DNA of 64,000 nucleotides from the NCBI RefSeq assembly GCF_002950945.1, contig NZ_CP012673.1, positions 12,887,501 through 12,951,500 on the forward strand, written 5' to 3'. Position 1 is the first letter of the stretch. Each line of letters begins with the position of its first letter. Below the pieces are notes generated by a model. That model was not told where the DNA came from and searched no databases. It saw only the letters and a program-made list of their open reading frames with translations. This stretch comes from Sorangium cellulosum (GTDB lineage: Bacteria; Myxococcota_A; Polyangia; Polyangiales; Polyangiaceae). Below are positions 49,459-57,884 of this stretch, piece after piece. A program made the translations under genes and the position numbers.

Positions 49459-51351
49459 ATGCGAATGAATCGTATTGGTCACGGAATTGCTGCTTTGGTC
49501 GCGTCGTCATCGATCGGCCTGGGGACCGCTGGCTGCGTCGGTGACATGGGGGTGGACGACGATCCGGGCTCGTCGCACGGGGTCGAGGTCGCGACCGCGA
49601 GCAGCGCGCTCACACCGACGGATCCGCACTTCTCCAAGCAGTGGTCGTTCTACAACCAGGGCCAGACGGTCCCGGTCGAGGAGATCGAAGGCGGCACCAC
49701 CGACGTGGTCGCCGTCCCGCGCGTCGACATCAACGCGCGTGCGGCATGGGACATCTCGCAGGGGTCCACCTCGGTCATCGTCGGCATCATCGATCCGGGG
49801 GACACGGACCTGACGCACCCGGACCTGATCAACAACATCTACCCCTGCGCGCACTCGTCCGGGTGCGACTTCATCGACGGCGACGGCATGAACATGCCGC
49901 ACGATCACGGCACGCACATCGCGGGCATCATCGCCGCCCGGATCTCGAACGCGCAGGGCATCGTCGGGGTGGCGCCGAAGGTGAAGCTCCTGCCGATGAG
50001 GGCCAGCGCCGACGACGCTTCGATCATCGACGCCATCGACTTCGCCAAGAGCGTCGGCGTGAAGATCATCAACGTCAGCCAGGGTGGGGCCGACTTCTAC
50101 AACGAGGACGTGAAGACGGCCATCGCCGGCTCCGGCATCCTGTTCGTCTTCTCGGCGGGCAACGACGCGACGGCGGCGTACAACTACCCCTCGGCGTACG
50201 ACCTCCCGAACGTGATCTCGGTGGCCAACGTCGACCCGACCGGCGAGGTCGCCCCGATGAGCAACTACGGCGAGGCGCACGTGCACATCGGCGCGCCCGG
50301 CAAGGGGATCTACAGCACCCTCCCGGGCAACCAGTACGGGTACATGGACGGCACCTCGCAGGCGGCGCCCCACGTGGCCGGGGTGGCCGCCCTGCTCCGC
50401 AGCAAGTACTCGAGCCTCACGGTGACCCAGATCCGCGATCGCATCCTGCGCACGGGCATGAAGCTGACGAGCCTCTCCGGCGTCGTGCAGACAGGCGCCA
50501 TGCTCGACGCCTACGCGGCCCTGAAGGACATCGGCCCCGTGAAGCCGGCCGCCAGCTCGGTCCCGGGCACGGTCACGCTGGCGTGGCCCGCGGTGCCCGG
50601 CGCGACCAGGTACGACGTCGAGGTGAACGGCTCCGCGGTCAACGTCGGCAACGTCCTGAGCTACGTGCACAGCGGCCTCGTGGCTGGCTCGACGCACGTC
50701 TACCGCGTCCGAGCCACGGTGAGCGGGTCGAACACCGAGTGGAGCTATCGCGTCCTCAAGAAGGCCGTCCAGGATCCGACACGAGAGGTGTACGTGCTCG
50801 AGAGCAGCCACCCTTACTACAGCGAGGACGTGTTCACGGGCTACGTCACCAAGCGCAACGCCAAGCGGCTGCGGGCCCATTTCAGCAAGGTGGAGCTCGC
50901 CCCCGGGGTCGAGCTCCAGTACGCCGTCAACGACGGCGACACGTACCTGTCCGGGAGCTACCCGAGCGGGTTCTGGACGCACTGGAAGCCGGGCGAGTTC
51001 TACTTCGAGGTGTCCGCCGACGAGTCGGCCACGACCTACGGCTTCAAGATCGATGCGATCGAGTACCTGACGGGCGTCCCGGATCAGCCTTACCCGCCCT
51101 ACTTCTTCGACGTCGTGCCGGGCATGATCGCGGTCGGGGTGAGCTGCTCGCCAGGCTCGGTCGACACGAGGGTCTTCCGCGCCACGTCCCCCGGGGGCGC
51201 GTATACGCAGGTCGCGACGCTCCCGCAGAGCGCGTGGAAATACGAGGACACGAGCGTCGCGTCCGGCGTCACCTATCACTACAAGATCTCGTGCAGCAAT
51301 GATCTGGGCGTATCGCCCGAGTCCGATCCTCTCTCGGTCGTCGCGCAGTAA
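49459..51351 (+). CDS. Secreted subtilisin-like S8 serine protease with C-terminal beta domains
   Basis: A 630-residue exported protease. The signal carries a lipobox-like GLGTAGC, then a pro-region. The S8 catalytic domain shows Asp112 in VGIIDPGDTDLTHPDL (usual motif D-S/T-G is replaced by D-P-G), His150 in HGTHIAG, the oxyanion Asn in SAGND, and Ser300 in GTSQAAPHVAG. After residue 350 come two fibronectin-III-like modules with a larger beta region between them (VLESSHPYYSEDVF, FYFEVSADESATTYGF). These may bind substrate or cell wall. The upstream ATG at 49465 is also usable. Confidence 0.93.
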   Translation: MRMNRIGHGIAALVASSSIGLGTAGCVGDMGVDDDPGSSHGVEVATASSALTPTDPHFSKQWSFYNQGQTVPVEEIEGGTTDVVAVPRVDINARAAWDISQGSTSVIVGIIDPGDTDLTHPDLINNIYPCAHSSGCDFIDGDGMNMPHDHGTHIAGIIAARISNAQGIVGVAPKVKLLPMRASADDASIIDAIDFAKSVGVKIINVSQGGADFYNEDVKTAIAGSGILFVFSAGNDATAAYNYPSAYDLPNVISVANVDPTGEVAPMSNYGEAHVHIGAPGKGIYSTLPGNQYGYMDGTSQAAPHVAGVAALLRSKYSSLTVTQIRDRILRTGMKLTSLSGVVQTGAMLDAYAALKDIGPVKPAASSVPGTVTLAWPAVPGATRYDVEVNGSAVNVGNVLSYVHSGLVAGSTHVYRVRATVSGSNTEWSYRVLKKAVQDPTREVYVLESSHPYYSEDVFTGYVTKRNAKRLRAHFSKVELAPGVELQYAVNDGDTYLSGSYPSGFWTHWKPGEFYFEVSADESATTYGFKIDAIEYLTGVPDQPYPPYFFDVVPGMIAVGVSCSPGSVDTRVFRATSPGGAYTQVATLPQSAWKYEDTSVASGVTYHYKISCSNDLGVSPESDPLSVVAQ

Positions 51352-51362
51352 TCGGGAGGAGC

Positions 51363-52712
51363 TCAGACCATCCGGTGGATCGCCCGCTTCCGCCACACCT
51401 GACGGTAGTAGATCGCCTGCAGGGCGAGGATGGCCCCGAAGGTGACCGGGTAGGCGATCCAGACGCCGTCGATGCCGATCCGGCGGCTCAAGAGGTACGC
51501 GACGGGCAGCTCGACGGCGAGGATGCAGGAGATCGAGATGGCCGTCGGGGCGAGCACCGTCCCGCTGGCCCGCATCACGCCGCCGAGCACGCCGGCCATG
51601 CCGAGGAGGATGGAGCTCCAGAGGACGATGTGGAGCAGGCCCTGGGCGAGCTCGATGACCGACGGGCTCGTGATGAAGAGGCCGATGATCGCCCGCGAGC
51701 ACAGGAGCGTGAGCACGACCAGGCTGGTCGTGATGAGCAGGTTGAGCACGAGGCCGGCGCGGGTGATGTCGCCGAGCCGGTCGGCGTGGCCGGCGCCGAT
51801 CGCCTGGGCCCCGAGGATGGACGCGGTGATGGCGATGGACATCGCCGGGAACTGGACGTAGCTGAGGACCTGGGTGACGACGCCGTACGCCGCCGTCGCG
51901 TCCGAGCCGAAGCCGTTGACGAGCGAGAGCACGGCGACCTCGGCCAGGGCGACCACGACGATCTGCACGCCGGACGGCACCCCGATGCGCAGCACGGCGC
52001 GGAGGAGCTTCCAGTCGACCCACAACGCGCGGAGCAGGGTGGCGTCGGGCGCGAGCGGGTGCCCGCGCCGGCGCAGGTGAACGGCGAGCCAGGCCAGGGT
52101 CACGAGCAGGGAGCCCAGCGACGCCCAGGCGCCGCTCGTCACGCCGAGCGCCGGGAGCCCGGCCCAGCCGCGGATGAGCGCCGGCGTGACGAGCAGCCCC
52201 ACGGCCGTGAACACGACGAGCGAAAGGAGCGGCGTCACGGTGTCGCCCACGCCGCGCATCATCGCCGTCACGAGCAGGAAGGCGAACAACCCGGGAATGG
52301 AGAGCAGCACCACGTGCGCATACGCCGTCGCGTCGAGGAGGATGTCGGCGGGTGTGCCGAGCATCGCGAGCAGGGTCCGGGTGAAGGCGCCGCCGAAGAG
52401 CGATACCGCGAGGCCTCCGACGAGCGCCACGGCCAGCGCCGTGCCGGCGATCGCCTTGACCTTCCCGAGATCCCTGGCGCCGTGGGCCTGCCCGATCAGC
52501 ACCGAGGCGCCGGTGCCGAGCCCCAGGATGAACGAGATGAAGAAGAAGAGGATAGGAAAGAAGGCGGACACCGCCGCGAGCGCCCGGACTCCGATCATCT
52601 GCCCGAGATAGACGTTGTTGATGGTGCCGGAGAGGGACTGGAGGATGTTGCTCAGCATCAGCGGCCCGAGGAAGACGAGGAACGCCTTCCACGGCGTCGA
52701 GCGCGGGGTCAT
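51363..52712 (-). CDS. MATE-family efflux transporter
   Basis: A 449-residue transporter with twelve predicted helices in two six-helix halves. Family segments include the N-terminal LMLSNILQSLSGTINNVYLGQ, LGLGTGASVLIGQAHGARD at the end of helix 2/loop, and the second-half LGAQAIGAGHADR. It extrudes cationic or drug-like compounds using Na+ or H+. GGGAGGT precedes the ATG, which overlaps the stop of the DUF2239 gene by 4 bp (ATGA), so both are one transcript. The larger open frame upstream is out of context. Confidence 0.93.
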   Translation of the reverse strand: MTPRSTPWKAFLVFLGPLMLSNILQSLSGTINNVYLGQMIGVRALAAVSAFFPILFFFISFILGLGTGASVLIGQAHGARDLGKVKAIAGTALAVALVGGLAVSLFGGAFTRTLLAMLGTPADILLDATAYAHVVLLSIPGLFAFLLVTAMMRGVGDTVTPLLSLVVFTAVGLLVTPALIRGWAGLPALGVTSGAWASLGSLLVTLAWLAVHLRRRGHPLAPDATLLRALWVDWKLLRAVLRIGVPSGVQIVVVALAEVAVLSLVNGFGSDATAAYGVVTQVLSYVQFPAMSIAITASILGAQAIGAGHADRLGDITRAGLVLNLLITTSLVVLTLLCSRAIIGLFITSPSVIELAQGLLHIVLWSSILLGMAGVLGGVMRASGTVLAPTAISISCILAVELPVAYLLSRRIGIDGVWIAYPVTFGAILALQAIYYRQVWRKRAIHRMV

Positions 52713-53338
52713 GGCGCACCTCCCGGCGGGCCTTCGCCCTGGAACGCGGCGGCGGCCAGCTTCCTCGCGTAATCGCGGACGTCGGCGGGCCAGCACCCGG
52801 TCGACGCGTCGAAGTCGGCCGGCTTCCCCGCGAACAGGGCCCGGGCCGCCTCCTCGAAGCCGGCCTCGTTCCCGGCCACGGCGGACATGAACCGGTAGGC
52901 CGCCTCCTGCGCGCGCCGCACGTGATCCTTGCCGGCGCTGGCGCGCCGCGCGTCGTCCACGAGCCGGCGGAGCGCGGCGGACGCGCCGCCGGGCTGGGCG
53001 CTCAGCCAGTCCCAGTGGCGCGGCAGCAGCGTGACCTCGCGCGCGACGACACCGAGCTTCGGGCGGCCGGGGCCGCGCGGCGCATCGGCGGGAGCAGGGG
53101 CGGCGTCGTCCGGGAGCCGTTCCTTGCCCGCCTTCTTCGCGAGCCGCTTCAGCACGTCATCGGCCGTGCCGCGAAAGCTCACGTCGATCTGCTCGCCTGT
53201 CCTGTCGTCGAAGATCAGGACGGGGGCGTGACCGCCCTCGTCGCGCAGCGCCTTCGCCGCCCGCAGGACACACGAAAGCTCGCCCGCCGCGACCCGGCGA
53301 GCGCCCGCGAAGGCGGTGAAATGGGGTTGATGAGCCAT
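52709..53338 (-). CDS. DUF2239 family protein
   Basis: A 209-residue protein matching DUF2239. The hallmark PGRPKLGVVAREVTLLPRHWDW, followed by QPGGASAALRRLVDDARR, lies near residues 95-140; a C-terminal helical part follows (YRFMSAVAGNEAGFEEAARAL). The GRPKLGV-RE region resembles a DNA- or nucleic-acid-contacting segment, but no function is known. GGAGGG precedes the ATG at 53338. It is translationally coupled to the MATE transporter and has two operator-like dyads upstream. Confidence 0.9.
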   Translation of the reverse strand: MAHQPHFTAFAGARRVAAGELSCVLRAAKALRDEGGHAPVLIFDDRTGEQIDVSFRGTADDVLKRLAKKAGKERLPDDAAPAPADAPRGPGRPKLGVVAREVTLLPRHWDWLSAQPGGASAALRRLVDDARRASAGKDHVRRAQEAAYRFMSAVAGNEAGFEEAARALFAGKPADFDASTGCWPADVRDYARKLAAAAFQGEGPPGGAP

Positions 53339-53375
53339 GGTCACACGCCCTCCTGTCGGCGCGATGCCTGACATA

Positions 53376-53417
53376 TTTACCCGGACAAAATGCAGCCGTC
53401 AATATTACCAGGGTAAA
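53376..53417 (-). promoter_or_regulatory. Paired TTTACCC-type dyads upstream of the DUF2239-MATE operon
   Basis: TTTACCCGGACAAA at 53376-53389 and TATTACCAGGGTAAA at 53403-53417 carry TTTACCC and its complement GGGTAAA. They are about 27 bp centre to centre, 38-79 bp before the DUF2239 start codon. AT content is high for this genome, so promoter and operator probably overlap here. Confidence 0.55.
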
Positions 53418-53555
53418 ATTCTCGCGGCGCGTGGTGTCGACGGATGCGCCCGGAAGCGCTGCCGGTGGGTCGCCACGCGCGTGGGCTTCGGCGCGGCCAG
53501 GTCGCCAGGAAGCTCACCCGGCGAAGCGGGTGAGGCTGGGGAGGAGGTGTCTGGA

Positions 53556-53718
53556 AGGGCAAACGGGTTGAACCAGCTTGAAACGAGCAGAAGTTCGAAA
53601 CGTGAAGGACGCCAAGGACGCCAAGGACGCCAAGAAGAAGATACTATCTTGGCGTCCTTGGCGCCTTGGCGTCCTTGGCGGTTTATCTCTCGCCCGATCA
53701 ACGTGATCGGTATTCTAG
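53556..53718 (-). repeat. Dispersed hairpin element, copy C (most complete)
   Basis: On the minus strand it begins CTAGAATACCGATCACGTTG at the stop codon of the S37 peptidase gene, continues GAGAGATAAACCGCC, then CGCCAAGGA-type units, a TAGTATCTTCTTC loop, CTTGGCGTC units and the flank ACGTTTCGAACTTCTGCTCG leading to GGTTCAACCCG. The stem-and-right-flank part matches copy A; the left end matches copy B. Having both ends, it defines the element at about 163 bp. Confidence 0.88.
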
Positions 53719-55295
53719 TAGCGCGTGATCCAACGACGGTCGCGGAGCAGCGTGCGGGGGGCGCGCACGCGGTCGGGCTGGGTCGATGGGACGCCCGCCC
53801 AAGCCGCGAGCGCGGCGAAGGCGACGTCGCGCTCGGGCGGCGCGAGATCGGCGAGGAGGGAGCCGTGGTTTCCATTCGGCACCACGAAGCGGTGCGCGTC
53901 GCGAGCGGCCCCGACGTCGAAGGCAGCGGCCGTGTACGGATCGTTCTCGCCGTAAAGGAACATCACCCGCTCGCCCTCGGTCGTCAGCCATTCGGAGATG
54001 TCCGCCATCGCCCCGGGATCGAAGACCGGCGTCTTGTCGTGCCCGGGGACGATGAACGACGTGGCCGTGTCGGCGTCAGGGTACACGAGGAGATCGGCGA
54101 GGTGCTCCGTCGCGATGGCCGGATAGCCGAGCTGCACCGCGGCTTGCCAGTAGTAGGGCTCGAACGTGAGGAGGAAGGGATCGGCGTAGAACGAGGGTTG
54201 GCTCACCTGGTTGAGGTATGCCCAGACCTCGTCGTCATCCGACGCGGCGGTCGGGACTGCCTCGCAGAGGCTCGCGTCCTTGTACTGCCAGAGGGCGAAG
54301 ACGGCGTCGACCACCGCGGTCTCCAGGGCCAGCTCCACGCCGATCGTGTCGTAGGAGTAGCCCTCGTCCGCGGCCTGCGCCTCCATGCGCGCGAGCATCA
54401 CCGGGCGCCGCAGCAGCACCTCGCGCTGGAACTCCCGGAGGGCGAGCTGGCACGCCGCATCGCCGCGCCCGGCCAGGAACTCGAGGTAACGCGCGTCGGG
54501 GTTGCCCATGCTGTGCGGCGTCACGTAAGCCACGGTGCCGTCCACGTCGGCGGGATAGAAGCGGCGATGGTAAACCGAGGTCATCCCGCTCTTGCTCGCG
54601 CCGGTGGAGATCCATTTGCCCTCGTAGAAAGGCCGCAGCGACGCGACGACGTGGTGAAGATCCGCGGCGGCCTGCTCGATGGTGAGCAGCGACCAGTCCG
54701 CGGGCTCCGGACGAGAAGGGGTGAAGAAGCGGTGCTCGACGCGGATCTGGTTGCCGGCGAGCACCTCGGCGGGCTCGTCGAGCCACTGATACTCCGGCCA
54801 CGTGTTGTATCCCTCGGTCACGAGCACCACGGGCGCGGCGGGATCCCGGTGGTGGAGCACCAGGCGCTGCCGGAACTGCACGCCGTCCGGATCGTCGTGA
54901 TTTGCAGGCTGGTCGATCTCCATGACGAAGTAGCGGTAGCCTGGAATCTCCGAGTCCAGCTCCTCGACCGTGAGGCCCTCGACGGTCTGGAGCTGCTCCA
55001 GGATGTCGTCCGCGCTCTGGGGGTCAGCGCCGCCCGCGCCGCCGCCTCCCGAGGACTGGGGGTCAGCGCCGCCCGCGCCGCCGCCGCCCGAGGCCTGGGG
55101 ATCCGCGCCGCCCGCGCCGCCGCCGCCGGCAGCTCCTGCGCCGCCACCGCCGGCAGCTCCAGCGCCGCCACCGCCCGCGGCTCCAGCGCCCCCGCCGCCC
55201 GAGGCCTGGGGGTCAATGTCGGTATCATCTCCGCAAGCAACGAGCGACAAGGAGGCCGAGGTGAAGGCCAGCACGATCAAGTAACGGGTACGCAT
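53715..55295 (-). CDS. Secreted S37 (PS-10 type) tripeptidyl-aminopeptidase-like lipoprotein
   Basis: A 526-residue lipoprotein: signal ending SLVAC (Cys21), then a Gly/Ala-rich linker with GGAGGADPQ repeats (to about residue 95). The rest is an S37-type peptidase: VLVTEGYN near residue 142, NQIRVEHRFF, the nucleophile elbow TGASKSGM with Ser234, then TVAYVTPHSMGNPDARY. The Asp is probably in LYGENDPY and the His in PNGNHGS near the end. S37 enzymes remove tripeptides from protein N-termini. Its stop codon is the first part of hairpin element C. It lies in a window with several other secreted hydrolases. Confidence 0.88.
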   Translation of the reverse strand: MRTRYLIVLAFTSASLSLVACGDDTDIDPQASGGGGAGAAGGGGAGAAGGGGAGAAGGGGAGGADPQASGGGGAGGADPQSSGGGGAGGADPQSADDILEQLQTVEGLTVEELDSEIPGYRYFVMEIDQPANHDDPDGVQFRQRLVLHHRDPAAPVVLVTEGYNTWPEYQWLDEPAEVLAGNQIRVEHRFFTPSRPEPADWSLLTIEQAAADLHHVVASLRPFYEGKWISTGASKSGMTSVYHRRFYPADVDGTVAYVTPHSMGNPDARYLEFLAGRGDAACQLALREFQREVLLRRPVMLARMEAQAADEGYSYDTIGVELALETAVVDAVFALWQYKDASLCEAVPTAASDDDEVWAYLNQVSQPSFYADPFLLTFEPYYWQAAVQLGYPAIATEHLADLLVYPDADTATSFIVPGHDKTPVFDPGAMADISEWLTTEGERVMFLYGENDPYTAAAFDVGAARDAHRFVVPNGNHGSLLADLAPPERDVAFAALAAWAGVPSTQPDRVRAPRTLLRDRRWITRY

Positions 55296-55335
55296 GACGG
55301 CGGACCCTACATCAATTGGGTGCTCGAGGTATCCG

Positions 55336-56268
55336 TCAGGACGCTGCTTTCACGACCTGGTCGCGCAGCCAACGGTGCGCCTGATCATTCTGTGTTCGCC
55401 GGTGCCAGATCAGCGAGAACGAGAAGCTCGCGAGCTCGATCGGCGGCGGCAGCACCGAAAGCCCGAGCGGCGCCGCCGTGGCGTCGACGATGCGGGCGCC
55501 GAGGGTGGCCACGAGGTCGGTGGCCGCGATGACGTGCGGCGCCACCAGGAAGTGCGGGACCGCCGCGGCGACGCGGCGGCTGCGCCCGAGCGCCGCGAGC
55601 GCGTCGTCGACGAAGCTGCCCGGCGTGCCCCGCGGCGTCACCAGGAGGTGCGATAGCCCGCAATAGCGGTCCAGGCTGAGGCGGCCGCGCGCCGCCGGGT
55701 GGCCGCGCCGCAGCACGCAGCGGAAGCGCTCCTCGAAGAGCGCGCGCATGTGGAGGCCGTCGGGCCAGCTGCCGCGGGGAGGGCCGATCGCGACGTCGGC
55801 GGCGCCCGAGGCGAGCTGCGCCACCACCCCCTCCCGCGTCAGCGAGAGCGGCACCATCCAGACGTCGATGCCGGGCGCCTCGCGGGCCAGGATCGACAGG
55901 AGCGGCGGCAGCAGCACCAGCTCCGCGTAGTCGCCGGCGGCGATCCGGAACCTGCGCCGCGCGGTGGCCGGATCGAACTGCGCCTCGCCGCGCAGCGCGG
56001 TGGCCAGGCCTTGCAGCGCGGCGCGCAGCCCCGGCCCGAGCGCCTCGGCGCGCGGCGTGAGCAGCATCGCGCCGCGCGCCCCGCGCACCAGCAGCGGATC
56101 GCCGAGCGCGCGACGCAGCCGGCCCAGCGCATGGCTGCACGCCGGCTGGGTCATGCCCACACGCGCCGCCGCGCGCGTGACGTGGCGCTCGGCGAGCAAC
56201 GCGTCGAGCACCACGAGCAGGTTGAGGTCCAGGGCGGCCAGCTCGCTCACGTCATGTCCATCCTGCAT
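55336..56268 (-). CDS. LysR-family transcriptional regulator
   Basis: A 310-residue regulator. The N-terminal winged HTH reads LDLNLLVVLDALLAERHVTRAAARVGMTQPACSHALGRLRRALGDPLLVR in successive segments, the LysR signature; the remainder is a periplasmic-binding-protein-like co-inducer domain. It is divergent from the haloalkane-dehalogenase-like gene, the usual LysR arrangement, so it probably controls that gene. The spacer has CATGGT (56266-56271) facing ACCATG (56282-56287), an 8-12 bp dyad typical of LysR sites but overlapping its own start codon. Confidence 0.93.
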   Translation of the reverse strand: MQDGHDVSELAALDLNLLVVLDALLAERHVTRAAARVGMTQPACSHALGRLRRALGDPLLVRGARGAMLLTPRAEALGPGLRAALQGLATALRGEAQFDPATARRRFRIAAGDYAELVLLPPLLSILAREAPGIDVWMVPLSLTREGVVAQLASGAADVAIGPPRGSWPDGLHMRALFEERFRCVLRRGHPAARGRLSLDRYCGLSHLLVTPRGTPGSFVDDALAALGRSRRVAAAVPHFLVAPHVIAATDLVATLGARIVDATAAPLGLSVLPPPIELASFSFSLIWHRRTQNDQAHRWLRDQVVKAAS

Positions 56269-56356
56269 GGTTCAGATGAATACCATGTATTGGACGCATG
56301 ATGATGTCGGCCGCATGGTGGGCTCCTCAGCGCAGCGGCGCTCAAAGGAGAAGGTC

Positions 56357-57790
56357 ATGACCGAAGATCGAGCGACTCTAGCCGAGACGAGGACCACGCG
56401 ATGGACCGGCGCGGAGGCCCTCCGCGTGTTGCGGTCCGGGCTCACCGCGTCCGCCATCGTCGTCCTGCTGGCCACGGTGGCCGTCCTCGCGGCGCCGCAC
56501 ACGCGCGGCATCGGCTTCTTTCCCGCGCTCCGGTACGTGGTCGTCGCCCCCGCGTGTGGGCTCGTCGCGGTCGCCGCCGCGTTCCTCCACCGCGCCCTCG
56601 CCGAGCGAAGCGCGCGGCCGCGCCCGATGCTGGCGGCTGCCCTCGCCGGGCTCGCGGCGGGCGTCCTCCTGGCGATGGCCGCGGCGGGCCCCCGCGGCCT
56701 CGCCGCCGCCGCGCTCCCGGCCGTGCTCGGCGTCGCCGCCGCGCTGGCCCTGCTCGTCCCTCGCCTCGCCGCGCGATCGCGGCCTTCACGCGCGGGCGCG
56801 GCCGCGATCGTGCTGCTCGGCGCGCTCGAGCTCGTCGGCCTCGCCGGCGCGCTCTGGAGCGAACGCGCCGCGCCGCCGGGCGCCCAGGGGCTCGCCTTCG
56901 AGATCCCACGCGCCATGTTCGACGCCGATCACAGGTTCATCGATCTCCCGAGCGGGGCGCGCGTCCATTACGTGGACGAAGGCCAAGGCGAGGCGCTCCT
57001 CTTCCTGCACGGCAACCCGGCGTGGTCGTTCCAGTGGCGCGATCTCGTCCGCGGGCTCCGGGGCTCGCACCGGTGCATCGCGCTCGATTACCCGGGATTC
57101 GGCCTGTCCGACGCGCCGGCCGGGTTCGGCTTCACGCCGCGCGAGCAGAGCCTCGTCGTCGAGCAGTTCGTCGAGCGGCTCGGCCTCCGCGACATCACCT
57201 TGGTCATGCAGGACTGGGGCGGCCCCATCGGCCTCGGGCTCGCCGGCCGCCGTCCCGAGCTCGTTCGCCGCGTCGTCCTCGGGAGCACGTGGGCGTGGCC
57301 GACGAGCACGAGCACGCCGCGCGGCAAGTTCTCGATCCTCGTCGGCGGCCCCCTCGGCGAGTTCGCGCAGGTGAACTTCAACGCGTTCGCCTCGCTCGGG
57401 ATCAAGAATGGAATCGTCCACGAGCTGCCCGCCGACGTCGCCGACGTCTATCTCCATCCCTTCCGCCCGCTCGATCGCCGCGGCATCGCGGCCTTCTATC
57501 CGGGGCAGATCACCGCCGCGACCGCGTACTTCGCGGAGGTCGAGGCGGGCCTGCCCCGGCTCGCGGACAAGGAGGCGCTCCTCTTCTGGGCGCTCAAGGA
57601 CGTGGGCTTTCCCCGCAGCGATCTCGCTCGCTTCGAGCAGACGTTCCCGCACCACCGGACGATCGAGCTCCCCGACGCGGATCATTTCTTCTTCGAGGAC
57701 GCGGCGGACGTGATGATCCCGGAGATCCGCGCGTTCGTGTCCTCGGGCCCGGCCCGAGCGACGACCACCGCGCGCGGCGACCTCCGGTGA
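56357..57790 (+). CDS. Haloalkane-dehalogenase-like hydrolase fused to an N-terminal five-helix membrane domain
   Basis: A 477-residue protein. Residues 25-175 contain about five hydrophobic helices (AIVVLLATVAVLAA, YVVVAPACGLVAVAAAFL and others). From residue 190 it is an alpha/beta hydrolase with the haloalkane dehalogenase pattern: HGNPAWSFQWRDLV with Asn220, the nucleophile elbow MQDWGGP with Asp286 and Trp287, and DADHFFFED with His443. Asp as nucleophile plus Asn and Trp as halide-binding residues fit dehalogenases of the DhaA/LinB/DbjA branch. AAGGAG precedes the ATG at 56357. Dehalogenases normally lack membrane domains. It is divergent from a LysR gene and ends in a perfect hairpin. 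Confidence 0.85.
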   Translation: MTEDRATLAETRTTRWTGAEALRVLRSGLTASAIVVLLATVAVLAAPHTRGIGFFPALRYVVVAPACGLVAVAAAFLHRALAERSARPRPMLAAALAGLAAGVLLAMAAAGPRGLAAAALPAVLGVAAALALLVPRLAARSRPSRAGAAAIVLLGALELVGLAGALWSERAAPPGAQGLAFEIPRAMFDADHRFIDLPSGARVHYVDEGQGEALLFLHGNPAWSFQWRDLVRGLRGSHRCIALDYPGFGLSDAPAGFGFTPREQSLVVEQFVERLGLRDITLVMQDWGGPIGLGLAGRRPELVRRVVLGSTWAWPTSTSTPRGKFSILVGGPLGEFAQVNFNAFASLGIKNGIVHELPADVADVYLHPFRPLDRRGIAAFYPGQITAATAYFAEVEAGLPRLADKEALLFWALKDVGFPRSDLARFEQTFPHHRTIELPDADHFFFEDAADVMIPEIRAFVSSGPARATTTARGDLR

Positions 57791-57805
57791 CACCCGCGGC
57801 GCCGC

Positions 57806-57835
57806 TCCGGGCGCGGCGTGGTCGCCGCGCCCGGA
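57806..57835 (+). terminator. 13-bp perfect stem-loop after the dehalogenase-like gene
   Basis: TCCGGGCGCGGCG and its complement enclose a TGGT loop, beginning 15 bp after the stop codon. This is a strong terminator-like structure without a T-run, and separates the gene from the TetR-family gene. Confidence 0.75.
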
Positions 57836-57837
57836 AC

Positions 57838-57872
57838 GGAGGTTTCCTCCGCTTGGATCCCGAGGTATCCTC
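57838..57872 (+). promoter_or_regulatory. Two GGAGG-n3-CCTCC-type dyads before the TetR-family gene
   Basis: GGAGGTTTCCTCC (57838-57850) is a perfect dyad with a 3-base centre; GAGGTATCCTC (57862-57872) is a closely related one 23 bp downstream. They end 13 bp before the ATG at 57885, in position for autorepression. A TTGGATCC lies between them. Confidence 0.6.
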
Positions 57873-57884
57873 CGGTTCACAGAA

